From UBA1275 sp038124025 (lineage in GTDB: Bacteria; Bacteroidota; Rhodothermia; Balneolales; Balneolaceae), in contig JAYPBC010000025.1 of the NCBI GenBank assembly GCA_038124025.1, positions 1 through 32,056 of the forward strand: a DNA stretch of 32,056 nucleotides, written 5' to 3'. Each line of letters starts with the position of its first letter. The first letter of the stretch is position 1. Under the pieces are notes generated by a model. It searched no databases. It was given only the letters and a program-made list of their open reading frames with translations, and had not been told where the DNA came from. Shown piece after piece: positions 8,365 through 15,467 of the stretch. The position numbers and the translations under genes are program-made.

Positions 8365-9335
8365 TGATTCAACTCATCGGGCATAATAGCATTATAGCGG
8401 GTTTAGCGAATAAGCTGCACCAAGCGAAGAAAGAAGTTCAGGTTTATGGATTGAGCAAACCAGCAGGTTTGGATGAAGCCATTTTTACACAAGTAGGAAA
8501 CGTCTCTGAGCTTGAAGTTGCTCTCGGTCAAAGTAAAACACCTGTCTTTAGATTATCAGCTGGAGCTGCATGGCTATTTCCGAAGGCGTTTCTCGATAAA
8601 CTTTCCGATTCGGGAAGCCCCATGTTCAACATTCATGGAACAGACTTGCCACTGAATCGGGGAGGTACCATTGTCTCTTGGTTGATATTGAATGGTCGAC
8701 GCCTAGGACATTCTACCATTCACCAGATGACGGAGGTACCAGATGCCGGCCCTCTGCTTTCATCGAGAGAGTTTCTGTATCCACACAATTGTAGACTTCC
8801 TGTGGATTTTATAGAAGTGTATGAAAGAGAGCAGGTACGCTTTGCCCTTGAACTTTGCGATCGCTGGTTTGCAGGAAATCTAGATCTTAATGCGCTTTCT
8901 CAACAAACAGATTACTTATCTAGTTATTGGCCGCGCCTTATGACTGAACAAAGTGCTTGGATAGACTGGAGCTGGCCTGGAGAACACATAGAGCGATTCA
9001 TCTGTGCCTTCGATGAACCTTACGATGGAGCGAGGACTACATGGCGAGGGCAAGGAGTATCGCTTAAAAAGGCATTTTTTCAGCCAGACGCGAACCACCA
9101 CCCATATCAGCATGGATTGGTCTTTCGGAAAAATGTAGAAATCCCTTATCTAGCTGTTGTCGTACAGGGTGGTACGCTCTTTTTAGGTGAAGTTTCTGTT
9201 GATGGAAAAGATGTAATGACGCAAATAGTAGTTGGGGATAGACTGCATACTTCAGCTGACAGGCTTTTTGAAGCTCAAAAGAGGGTTATAAAGGCTAAGA
9301 ATGGCCTAACAATACAATCAGATTTGCGCTTTTAA
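8364..9335 (+). CDS. Sugar N-formyltransferase (methionyl-tRNA formyltransferase-like)
   Basis: Predicted to pass a formyl group from N10-formyltetrahydrofolate to an amino sugar. The catalytic triad of the formyltransferase fold is present: Asn89 and His91 in FNIHGTDLP and Asp127 in PDAGPLL. A C-terminal domain with an FMT/ArnA-like pattern follows from about residue 195 (IDWSWPGEHIERFICAFDEPYDGART). Length (323) suits sugar formyltransferases such as those acting on dTDP- or UDP-aminosugars. True Fmt, which formylates initiator tRNA, is unlikely because the gene is embedded in a sugar operon, with one-base overlaps (TAATG) at both ends, beside a deacetylase that could expose the amine. The exact acceptor cannot be read from sequence. 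Confidence 0.85.
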   Translation: MIQLIGHNSIIAGLANKLHQAKKEVQVYGLSKPAGLDEAIFTQVGNVSELEVALGQSKTPVFRLSAGAAWLFPKAFLDKLSDSGSPMFNIHGTDLPLNRGGTIVSWLILNGRRLGHSTIHQMTEVPDAGPLLSSREFLYPHNCRLPVDFIEVYEREQVRFALELCDRWFAGNLDLNALSQQTDYLSSYWPRLMTEQSAWIDWSWPGEHIERFICAFDEPYDGARTTWRGQGVSLKKAFFQPDANHHPYQHGLVFRKNVEIPYLAVVVQGGTLFLGEVSVDGKDVMTQIVVGDRLHTSADRLFEAQKRVIKAKNGLTIQSDLRF

Positions 9336-10261
9336 TGAAACTGCTGGTTGTAAACTTTCATTACTTCAGAGAACAGAAATACATGGCTGGGATTTACCCA
9401 ACTACTAAAGATGCATTACACAGACAGATTTCGGCAATAGCCGAAAACTACTACTTCGTGAGTCAGGAGGATATCATAAATTATCTGCACGGGCAACGAA
9501 AGGACTTGGAAGCTAGGGCGTGCTGCCTAATTACTTGGGATGATGGCTTGGTGGAGCAAATGGCAGCCTTTGAATTTCTTTTGGAAATGGAGGTGCCCGC
9601 CATTTTTTATGTTCCCACCAAAACCATAGTAGATGGAGTAGTATTGGATGTACACAAGTTACATCACATCCGTACAGAATGGAATGATTCTGAGCTTTCT
9701 CATCGCTTGAATCAAGCCTTTCCGATGAATTCCTATGCCTTTGACTATGAACAGCTTAAGAATCAGTACCGTTATGATTCACCGGAAGGTCAACGTGTGA
9801 AGTATTTTATAAATTTTGTGCTCGGACCTGAGGAAAAAGAGCAGGCCATAAACAGCTGGTTTGAGGAATTGGCTGGGAGCGAAAGCAAGTTTTCCAAGTG
9901 CTTATATATGAGTGCGGAAGACTTGAAGCTTTTGGCTGCGCATCAGGCCTTGGGTGGCCATGGACATAGTCACGTGCCCATGGCCGTACAGAAAGAGGAA
10001 ACAGCTAAGAAAGAGATTGAACTCAATTTGAGCATCCTACAGGAAATAAGCGGAAAACCCATCAAGAGCTTTTCTTACCCCTATGGCGGACAAAGCGCGG
10101 TACATACCGACTTGGCAAAGCACTTTGCCTCTACCGAAGTAGAATTTGCACTCACTATGTGGAGAGGGATAAACGAAACAACGGATTTTAAGGCACCGCT
10201 TTTCCTCAAGCGGGTGGACACCAATGATGCCCCAGGCGGAAAAAACCATATCTATGGCTAA
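9335..10261 (+). CDS. NodB-type polysaccharide deacetylase family protein
   Basis: A carbohydrate esterase family 4-like enzyme that would remove an N-acetyl (or other acyl) group. Motif 1 is TWDDG (Asp69 base, Asp70 metal ligand). Motif 2 is GGHGHSHVPM, giving His209-x3-His213. Motif 3 is SYPYGG near the C-terminus. No signal peptide is seen: the N-terminus MKLLVVNFHYF is a core beta strand. It therefore probably works in the cytoplasm on a small precursor and not on the exported polymer. It sits between the formyltransferase and a dehydrogenase gene that overlaps its end by eight bases. The cytoplasmic location and formyltransferase neighbour suggest an acetyl-for-formyl exchange, which is inference. 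Confidence 0.85.
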   Translation: MKLLVVNFHYFREQKYMAGIYPTTKDALHRQISAIAENYYFVSQEDIINYLHGQRKDLEARACCLITWDDGLVEQMAAFEFLLEMEVPAIFYVPTKTIVDGVVLDVHKLHHIRTEWNDSELSHRLNQAFPMNSYAFDYEQLKNQYRYDSPEGQRVKYFINFVLGPEEKEQAINSWFEELAGSESKFSKCLYMSAEDLKLLAAHQALGGHGHSHVPMAVQKEETAKKEIELNLSILQEISGKPIKSFSYPYGGQSAVHTDLAKHFASTEVEFALTMWRGINETTDFKAPLFLKRVDTNDAPGGKNHIYG

Positions 10262-11204
10262 GCAGAAGTTGCTTATTGCCGAGACCAAAGATTTTAGCCA
10301 TAAAGTGGTAAACCTTATGGATGATCACTTTGAACTGGATTTTAGGGAACTTCCATCGGAGGAACTCGCCCAGGCTTTTTGCCAATACGATATTTTTTGG
10401 TTTCGATTGAGTCATCGTATTGATGCTTACTTATTAAATCAGCCACAACGAAGGGTGCACACAATTGTATGCCCTGTAACGGGTTTGGACCACATAGATA
10501 CCGAAACCTGTAGAAACCTTGGAATAAGAATAATAAGCTTGAAAGGAGAAGCGGAGTTCCTCAAAGAGGTACGTGCCACGGCCGAACTGACCCTAAATCT
10601 TGCTTTGAGCTTGATTCGTAAAACACATTTGGCACAACATGATGCACTTGAAGGGAATTGGAGAAGGGATTTATTCAAAGGAGAAGAGCTCTATGAGAAG
10701 AAAATTGCCATTATTGGATACGGGCGTTTGGGTAAGATAAGCGCAGACCTATATAGGGCCTTTGGCGCAAAAACAGTGGTTTATGACCATGATCGGATTG
10801 ATGATGCAAGCGGACATGAAATTGCAACTAGCATAGAACAAGCGCTAGATGGAGCGTTTTTACTTTCATTACACATTTCTTACAGTAAGGAAAACGAAGG
10901 CTTCCTTAAATCAAAGCACTTTGAACTTATGTCCGATGGTGCGTACTTTGTGAACACCAGCCGGGGCAGCCTATTGAACGAAACCGACTTGATTCAAGCC
11001 CTAAACAATGGTAAATTGGCAGGAGTTGCAACAGACGTACTGTTTGGTGAACCAGAGGTTCAAAAATCGGCGCTTTGGAATTATGCTCGAGCGCATAAAA
11101 ACGTATTGATTACTCCTCATATTGGTGGTAACACCAAAGAGAGTTTTCTGAAAACTGAGATGTTCGTGGGAAAAAAACTCATTGATTTTCAAAACATTGA
11201 CTAG
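10254..11204 (+). CDS. D-2-hydroxyacid dehydrogenase (phosphoglycerate dehydrogenase-like)
   Basis: An NAD(P)-linked dehydrogenase of the D-isomer-specific 2-hydroxyacid family. Start ATG 10254 (MAKQKLLIAE) gives an eight-base overlap ATGGCTAA with the deacetylase; the longer ATG at 10224 would add ten residues and overlap by 38 bases. Visible features are the Rossmann motif (IIGYGRLGKISADLYRAFG) and the complete catalytic triad: Arg237 in NTSRGSL, Glu266 in LFGEPEV, His289 in ITPHIGGN. Length is 316 residues, without the C-terminal ACT domain of SerA. It is thus unlikely to be simple serine biosynthesis. In this setting it may make or oxidise a hydroxyacid, for example one used as an N-acyl group, or act on the alpha-keto acid end of the nonulosonic acid. 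That role is inference. Confidence 0.82.
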   Translation: MAKQKLLIAETKDFSHKVVNLMDDHFELDFRELPSEELAQAFCQYDIFWFRLSHRIDAYLLNQPQRRVHTIVCPVTGLDHIDTETCRNLGIRIISLKGEAEFLKEVRATAELTLNLALSLIRKTHLAQHDALEGNWRRDLFKGEELYEKKIAIIGYGRLGKISADLYRAFGAKTVVYDHDRIDDASGHEIATSIEQALDGAFLLSLHISYSKENEGFLKSKHFELMSDGAYFVNTSRGSLLNETDLIQALNNGKLAGVATDVLFGEPEVQKSALWNYARAHKNVLITPHIGGNTKESFLKTEMFVGKKLIDFQNID

Positions 11205-11208
11205 TTAA

Positions 11209-11925
11209 ATGAAAATTCTAGGAATTATACCGGCCCGTCATGGATCCAAACGGGTACCTCACAAAAACTTTAGGCCTTTTGCGGGAACGAGCCTCACCGA
11301 CTTGGCCATAAAACAGGCACTGGAGGCGCAGAAACTTGATCGAATTGTGGTCAACTCCGATTCACCCGAGGTATTGCGAACTGCTAAAGCTTATCTGAAA
11401 CAAGGCGTAGAGATGTTGGAAAGGCCCGAAGCGCTAGCTACCGATACAGCCCCTGCCATTGACTATATGTTACAAACGATTTCTTACTATGAAGATAGGG
11501 GGGAGCGTTACGATTTAATTGTAATCATACAACCGAGCAGTCCCCTTAGAACTGGAGCGGATATAGACGCTACCATAACATTGCTTGAAACCAACCCATC
11601 TGCCGATAGCGCAGTGAGCGTAGTTTCTGTAGGCCACATGACACACCCTCACAAGCTAAAAACTATGAAGGCTAATGAACTGATTCCATGGTTGGTGGAT
11701 GAGGGCCAAAAAACGGCAGCACATGAAATTCCAAACCTCTATGTGCGTAATTGTGCGGTATATGTGTTCAAGACTGAGCACTTGCTCAAGGGGGTTACCT
11801 ATGGAAGCAAGAGCCTGGGCTATTTAATGCCGCCTGAAACCTCTGTAGATATTAATGACATGCTCGATTTTGAGTTTGCCGAGTATTTATATACCAAGCA
11901 TACAAGACTATCACTAAACAGATGA
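11209..11925 (+). CDS. neuA: CMP-nonulosonic acid synthetase (NeuA family)
   Basis: Activates the nonulosonic acid with CTP to give the CMP-sugar donor. The N-terminal nucleotide-binding signature IPARHGSKRVPHKN occupies residues 7-20. Further signatures are VVNSDSPEVL, the IIQPSSPLR substrate stretch, and the C-terminal DINDMLDFEFAE, which matches the metal-site region of CMP-sialate and CMP-legionaminate synthetases. Length (238) matches catalytic-domain-only NeuA. It begins four bases after the dehydrogenase and four bases before the methyltransferase. NeuB, NeuC and NeuA are therefore all present but split by four modification-type genes, which is the main reason to suspect that the product is not plain Neu5Ac. 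Confidence 0.92.
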   Translation: MKILGIIPARHGSKRVPHKNFRPFAGTSLTDLAIKQALEAQKLDRIVVNSDSPEVLRTAKAYLKQGVEMLERPEALATDTAPAIDYMLQTISYYEDRGERYDLIVIIQPSSPLRTGADIDATITLLETNPSADSAVSVVSVGHMTHPHKLKTMKANELIPWLVDEGQKTAAHEIPNLYVRNCAVYVFKTEHLLKGVTYGSKSLGYLMPPETSVDINDMLDFEFAEYLYTKHTRLSLNR

Positions 11926-11929
11926 AGCC

Positions 11930-12829
11930 ATGATTATTAATTCTCACAAACTTGCCCTACTTTTTATTGAGCGCTACAAATCCAAATGGGATAAAGGGCA
12001 TCCTGGTGTGAAATCTGAGATTGGCACTCAAGAACATGAGTTGGCTTACGCCTATTTTCAAATTAGAAATAAAACTAAACAGGGACTAGGAGTAGAAGTG
12101 ATGCATAAGAGAGTCCTTGAAATTGGTTGCGGACAAGGCGGTGTTTGCATTAATATAGCTATGAATGGAGCCTATGCTGTAACCGGGATTGATGTAAGTG
12201 ATAAGGCACTTCAAGCAGCAAGTCGCGTTAAGGAAAGGTTTGAAGCTGATGGACTGATAAGAAGAGACATTCTAACCTTTGAAAAGGCCTTTGCTGAAGA
12301 GCTTCCTTTTGCCGATGAATCCTTTGACCTAATTATTGCCGACAATGTATTCGAACATGTTTCGGACCTCACCAAGACCTTGATAGAGTGCAAACGGGTA
12401 TTAAAACCAGAGGGAATCATATATGCGCCTAATTTCCCTTCCATTTTAAGCTCTACAGGCCCCCACTTGAAATATGGAAGCAAGATTCCTTGGCTACATA
12501 TTTTTTTTACAGAAAAGGCCATTTGCGAAGCGGTTTATCAAAGGGCTTTGAAGTATCCTGAACTAAAGCTCTTTGATTACTACGGTGGCCTAAAGGACCG
12601 CCCAGATAATTTTAGGGATATACGACCCTATAAGGACTTGAATTACATCACTCACAAAAAGTTTAAGGAGGCAGCCAATACAGCAAACCTGAAAATTATT
12701 TCCATGCACTCCAAACGACCTAGGTTAGGCAAGGCAGTCATAAAGTTTCTGCCATTTCTTAAGCGAACGCCGTGGGACGATATTTTTTCTACAGGTACGG
12801 CAGCTAAACTTCAAAAGCAGAATCAATAA
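11930..12829 (+). CDS. Class I SAM-dependent methyltransferase
   Basis: A Rossmann-type methyltransferase. Motif I is VLEIGCGQGG (residues 62-71), motif II around VTGIDVSDKALQAA, and post-motif LPFADESFDLIIADNVFEHV is the usual UbiE/Methyltransf_11 pattern, followed by LKPEGIIYAPN. Residues after about 170 (LSSTGPHLKYG, YYGGLKDRPDNFRDI) have no recognised match and probably hold the acceptor site. The gene lies four bases after neuA and nine bases before the first oxidoreductase (using its ATG at 12839). O-methylation of the nonulosonic acid or its acyl group is the likely role; a sugar elsewhere in the repeat unit is equally possible. Confidence 0.85.
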   Translation: MIINSHKLALLFIERYKSKWDKGHPGVKSEIGTQEHELAYAYFQIRNKTKQGLGVEVMHKRVLEIGCGQGGVCINIAMNGAYAVTGIDVSDKALQAASRVKERFEADGLIRRDILTFEKAFAEELPFADESFDLIIADNVFEHVSDLTKTLIECKRVLKPEGIIYAPNFPSILSSTGPHLKYGSKIPWLHIFFTEKAICEAVYQRALKYPELKLFDYYGGLKDRPDNFRDIRPYKDLNYITHKKFKEAANTANLKIISMHSKRPRLGKAVIKFLPFLKRTPWDDIFSTGTAAKLQKQNQ

Positions 12830-12838
12830 ATTTTGAAA

Positions 12839-13825
12839 ATGATTAAAACAGCAATTGTTGGACTTGGGCCTCATGGACAAAGAATTATGGTAGCCTGCAA
12901 ACAAATTGATGCCATAAATTTAGTAGCTCTCGTTGACCGTAATGTAGAGGCTTTATATGGGGTTAGTATTGATCGTGTATACACCGATTATAGCAAAATG
13001 CTTTCTGAGCAAAGGCCGGAATGTGTCATTATTTCTACCAATGGGCCTTCTCATTATGTCTTGGCTATGGAGGCCATAAAGGTGGGAGTAAAATATTTGC
13101 TGGTTTCCAAGCCACTTACATGTAGACTCGCAGAAGCCATAAAGCTTTTTGAAATGGCTCGCAAGAATAGTGTCCGAGTAGCAGTTGATCATGGGCTGCG
13201 ATATGATACAACTTTTGAATATGTGTCAGGCCTAATTAAAAAGGGCACATTTGGAACGCTTCTGCATGTTTACATTATGCGCAATGGAATCGGTCTTGGC
13301 TGCCTTGGGGTCCACTCCTTTGATTTGGCTAATAGCCTTTTCGGAAGCTTTCCTAACCGAGTAAGTGCTTGGGTGGATGAACCTGTATTAAGAAACCCAC
13401 GTGGAGATCAGTTCGTAGATCCTGGAGGTACGGTTATTTTAAAATATCCAAACGGTAGAAGGGCCATAATCGAACAATCGGAGGCTGCTACAGGATCATT
13501 TTTCACGGAGATACATGGTACAAAAGGAAAATTGCAATTGGATTCAAAAACAGGTAGAGTGGTTGGTCAAATCAAGTCGGATCAGGGCTTGGAAGACTTT
13601 AAGCTTCCTGAGGGAATGGCATTAATGCATGATACGATAACCCTTATGAAAAGAACTTTGGAGTCGTTGGTTAGCAATCAACCTATTAAAGCTGATATAG
13701 AAGTAGGTTTAAGGTCAGTGGAAATATTAGTGGCGGCCTATCAATCTGCAGAAAATGGCAACGTACCTGTTTCTCTGCCTGTAACGGATGAGAAAGAACT
13801 TAATCGTTTTTTACCTGTAACCTGA
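12839..13825 (+). CDS. Gfo/Idh/MocA-family oxidoreductase 1
   Basis: A two-domain NAD(P)-dependent sugar oxidoreductase of 328 residues. The N-terminal Rossmann fold begins AIVGLGPHGQRIM. The family's EKP motif appears as Ser90-Lys91-Pro92 (catalytic Lys kept, Glu replaced by Ser), and the alpha/beta domain includes VDHGLRYD and GVHSFDLANSLFG. Start ATG 12839 is preferred; an in-frame TTG at 12833 would add two residues. Its TGA overlaps the next start by one base (TGATG), pairing it with a second member of the same family. WlbA/WbpB relatives oxidise UDP-GlcNAcA at C3, and the TviB-like enzyme here makes that substrate. No WbpE aminotransferase or WbpD acetyltransferase is present, so action on a nonulosonic acid is another option. 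Confidence 0.85.
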   Translation: MIKTAIVGLGPHGQRIMVACKQIDAINLVALVDRNVEALYGVSIDRVYTDYSKMLSEQRPECVIISTNGPSHYVLAMEAIKVGVKYLLVSKPLTCRLAEAIKLFEMARKNSVRVAVDHGLRYDTTFEYVSGLIKKGTFGTLLHVYIMRNGIGLGCLGVHSFDLANSLFGSFPNRVSAWVDEPVLRNPRGDQFVDPGGTVILKYPNGRRAIIEQSEAATGSFFTEIHGTKGKLQLDSKTGRVVGQIKSDQGLEDFKLPEGMALMHDTITLMKRTLESLVSNQPIKADIEVGLRSVEILVAAYQSAENGNVPVSLPVTDEKELNRFLPVT

Positions 13826-14757
13826 TGAAAAAAATCGGAATAATAGGATTTGGAAAAATTGCCAGAGCACACCAAGAGGCTTTTGAATACTTAGGTCATC
13901 CCATCCAGTTTTCTGTTAATAGAAGTGAAGCAGGTCGGCAAAAGGCCATAGATGCCGGAATATCAAATGTATATTCCGATATGCACGAGGCAGTACAAAT
14001 AGAAAAACCTGATGCTTTGATTGTTTGTGTTGGTTTTGAAGATCTTTTTGCCGTCACACAAGAGCTGATTTCTTACGAGCTTCCCATTCTTATGGAAAAA
14101 CCGAGTGGCGTTAGCTTAGATGAGCACCAAAAACTCAAAAAGAAGAGCGCTGAGTATGGAGATAAAGTTCAGCTTGGGCTAAATCGAAGGTTTTATTCTG
14201 TATTCCAAAAGGCTATTGATGACATGGGCGGAATGGATAATATCAGCTCGGTGGACGTAGAATGGTCCGAGCGCCCTAAAGTATTGCTCGATCGTGGTTT
14301 GGAGCGAGATTCAATTGCCAAGATTATCTATGGTAATTCGATTCATGGAATTGACCTATTATGTTGGTTGGCCGGGAACCTCAAGAAATATAGCATCATA
14401 ACAAAGAGCTTTGGTGAACCGTTTCGGTGGTATATGCACTTGAACGGGATATCGGAAAAAGGGGTTGTATGCACATTTAAATCGAGCTGGGACTATCCAG
14501 TGCCTTGGCGTGTTGTATTAGGAGCAGAAGGAAAACGGTATCAGTTTTCACCATTGGAGTCATGTGTAGTTCAAACGGATAAAGGTGAGAATTACACCCT
14601 CGAACCATCCGTGCATGATTTGAACTTGAAGGCGGGCTTTTATAATCAAAGTGAGGCGTTTTTAAGCCTTATGGATGGGGGTCCAAATCAGGCTTCTATA
14701 GGCTCTGCCGATGATGCTATGCAAATTTCCACTGATTTCTTCAAGGGATTATGGTAA
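13825..14757 (+). CDS. Gfo/Idh/MocA-family oxidoreductase 2
   Basis: A second sugar oxidoreductase, 310 residues. It has an N-terminal GIIGFGKIARAHQEA Rossmann motif, the canonical Glu91-Lys92-Pro93 (MEKPSG) with its catalytic lysine, LGLNRRFYSVFQ as in the family, and NSIHGIDLLCWLAG, where the His-x2-Asp pair fits the catalytic site. It differs clearly from its upstream neighbour, so the pair is not a recent duplication. Two such enzymes in tandem often work as an oxidation-then-reduction pair that flips a stereocentre, but the substrate cannot be told. The start shares a base with the previous stop, and the 3' end overlaps the SGNH gene by seven bases. Confidence 0.87.
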   Translation: MKKIGIIGFGKIARAHQEAFEYLGHPIQFSVNRSEAGRQKAIDAGISNVYSDMHEAVQIEKPDALIVCVGFEDLFAVTQELISYELPILMEKPSGVSLDEHQKLKKKSAEYGDKVQLGLNRRFYSVFQKAIDDMGGMDNISSVDVEWSERPKVLLDRGLERDSIAKIIYGNSIHGIDLLCWLAGNLKKYSIITKSFGEPFRWYMHLNGISEKGVVCTFKSSWDYPVPWRVVLGAEGKRYQFSPLESCVVQTDKGENYTLEPSVHDLNLKAGFYNQSEAFLSLMDGGPNQASIGSADDAMQISTDFFKGLW

Positions 14758-15467
14758 TTTCTGTAGTAGGTGATAGTTTGGCGATGCCTCGCTATGAAGA
14801 TGATGGTTTGGTGTTTTTCTCGCAAACATGGCCGGTCCAACTTCAAGCAATGTCGCTAGGGAAAAACCTCAAGCCGATCCAAATCTCGCTGCATGCACAG
14901 AGATCTCGTGATTCTAGAAGCTTAAACAAATCTGGCACGCGCTTAGAAGCCTTGAGGTTTGTGGATTCGGAATATGTAGTTCTTCAAATCGGAATTGTGG
15001 ATTGTGCACCAAGAATCATCTCAGAACGTGAGAAAAGAAACTTGAATCGATTTTATGTTCCCAAGGCATATAGACACAGAATAATTAAGAAACGAAGAGC
15101 ACATCGACATTTGGAAAATCCAGAGTACTCTTTAGACAAGGTGTATGTTAAACCTGAGGCGTTTAGAAGGAATGTGGAGCAATTCAGAGATTACTCGCAT
15201 GCCTGTGGAAATAAAAAAATGTTGGTTATTCCAATTCTAGGAGACACGAAAACTTTGGAAGCTAACCACCCAGGCTATAAATCGAATATTGTCCGATATA
15301 ACAATATATTGTCTTCATTGCAAGATGATTTTTTAAGATTGATTTCATTGGAAGGTAATCTCGACAGCGCAGAGTTTTATGTTGGAGATTCCTATCACCT
15401 GAGCCGTTTAGGTCACAAAAAAATTGCAGAGGCGATATTTCAAGAGATTTACTCGAATTCCAAGTGA
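14751..15467 (+). CDS. SGNH/GDSL-type hydrolase or O-acyl-transfer enzyme
   Basis: The 238-residue protein has SGNH hallmarks: the nucleophile Ser9 in VVGDSLAMP, a block-III-like VLQIGIVDCAPR segment, and the C-terminal Asp213-x2-His216 in DSYHLSRLGHKKIAEAI. No signal peptide is visible, so a cytoplasmic site is likely. The middle (about 85-140) is very basic and lacks a clear match. In polysaccharide loci such proteins remove or move O-acetyl groups; here it may trim an O-acyl group from a sugar precursor. The start overlaps the previous gene by seven bases, and its TGA overlaps the next GTG start by four (GTGA). The fold is reasonably clear; the reaction is not. Confidence 0.75.
   Translation: MVISVVGDSLAMPRYEDDGLVFFSQTWPVQLQAMSLGKNLKPIQISLHAQRSRDSRSLNKSGTRLEALRFVDSEYVVLQIGIVDCAPRIISEREKRNLNRFYVPKAYRHRIIKKRRAHRHLENPEYSLDKVYVKPEAFRRNVEQFRDYSHACGNKKMLVIPILGDTKTLEANHPGYKSNIVRYNNILSSLQDDFLRLISLEGNLDSAEFYVGDSYHLSRLGHKKIAEAIFQEIYSNSK

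Noticed and set aside
8364..9335. Housekeeping methionyl-tRNA formyltransferase
   Set aside because: The fold matches but the gene is embedded by one-base overlaps in a sugar operon, which points to a sugar formyltransferase.
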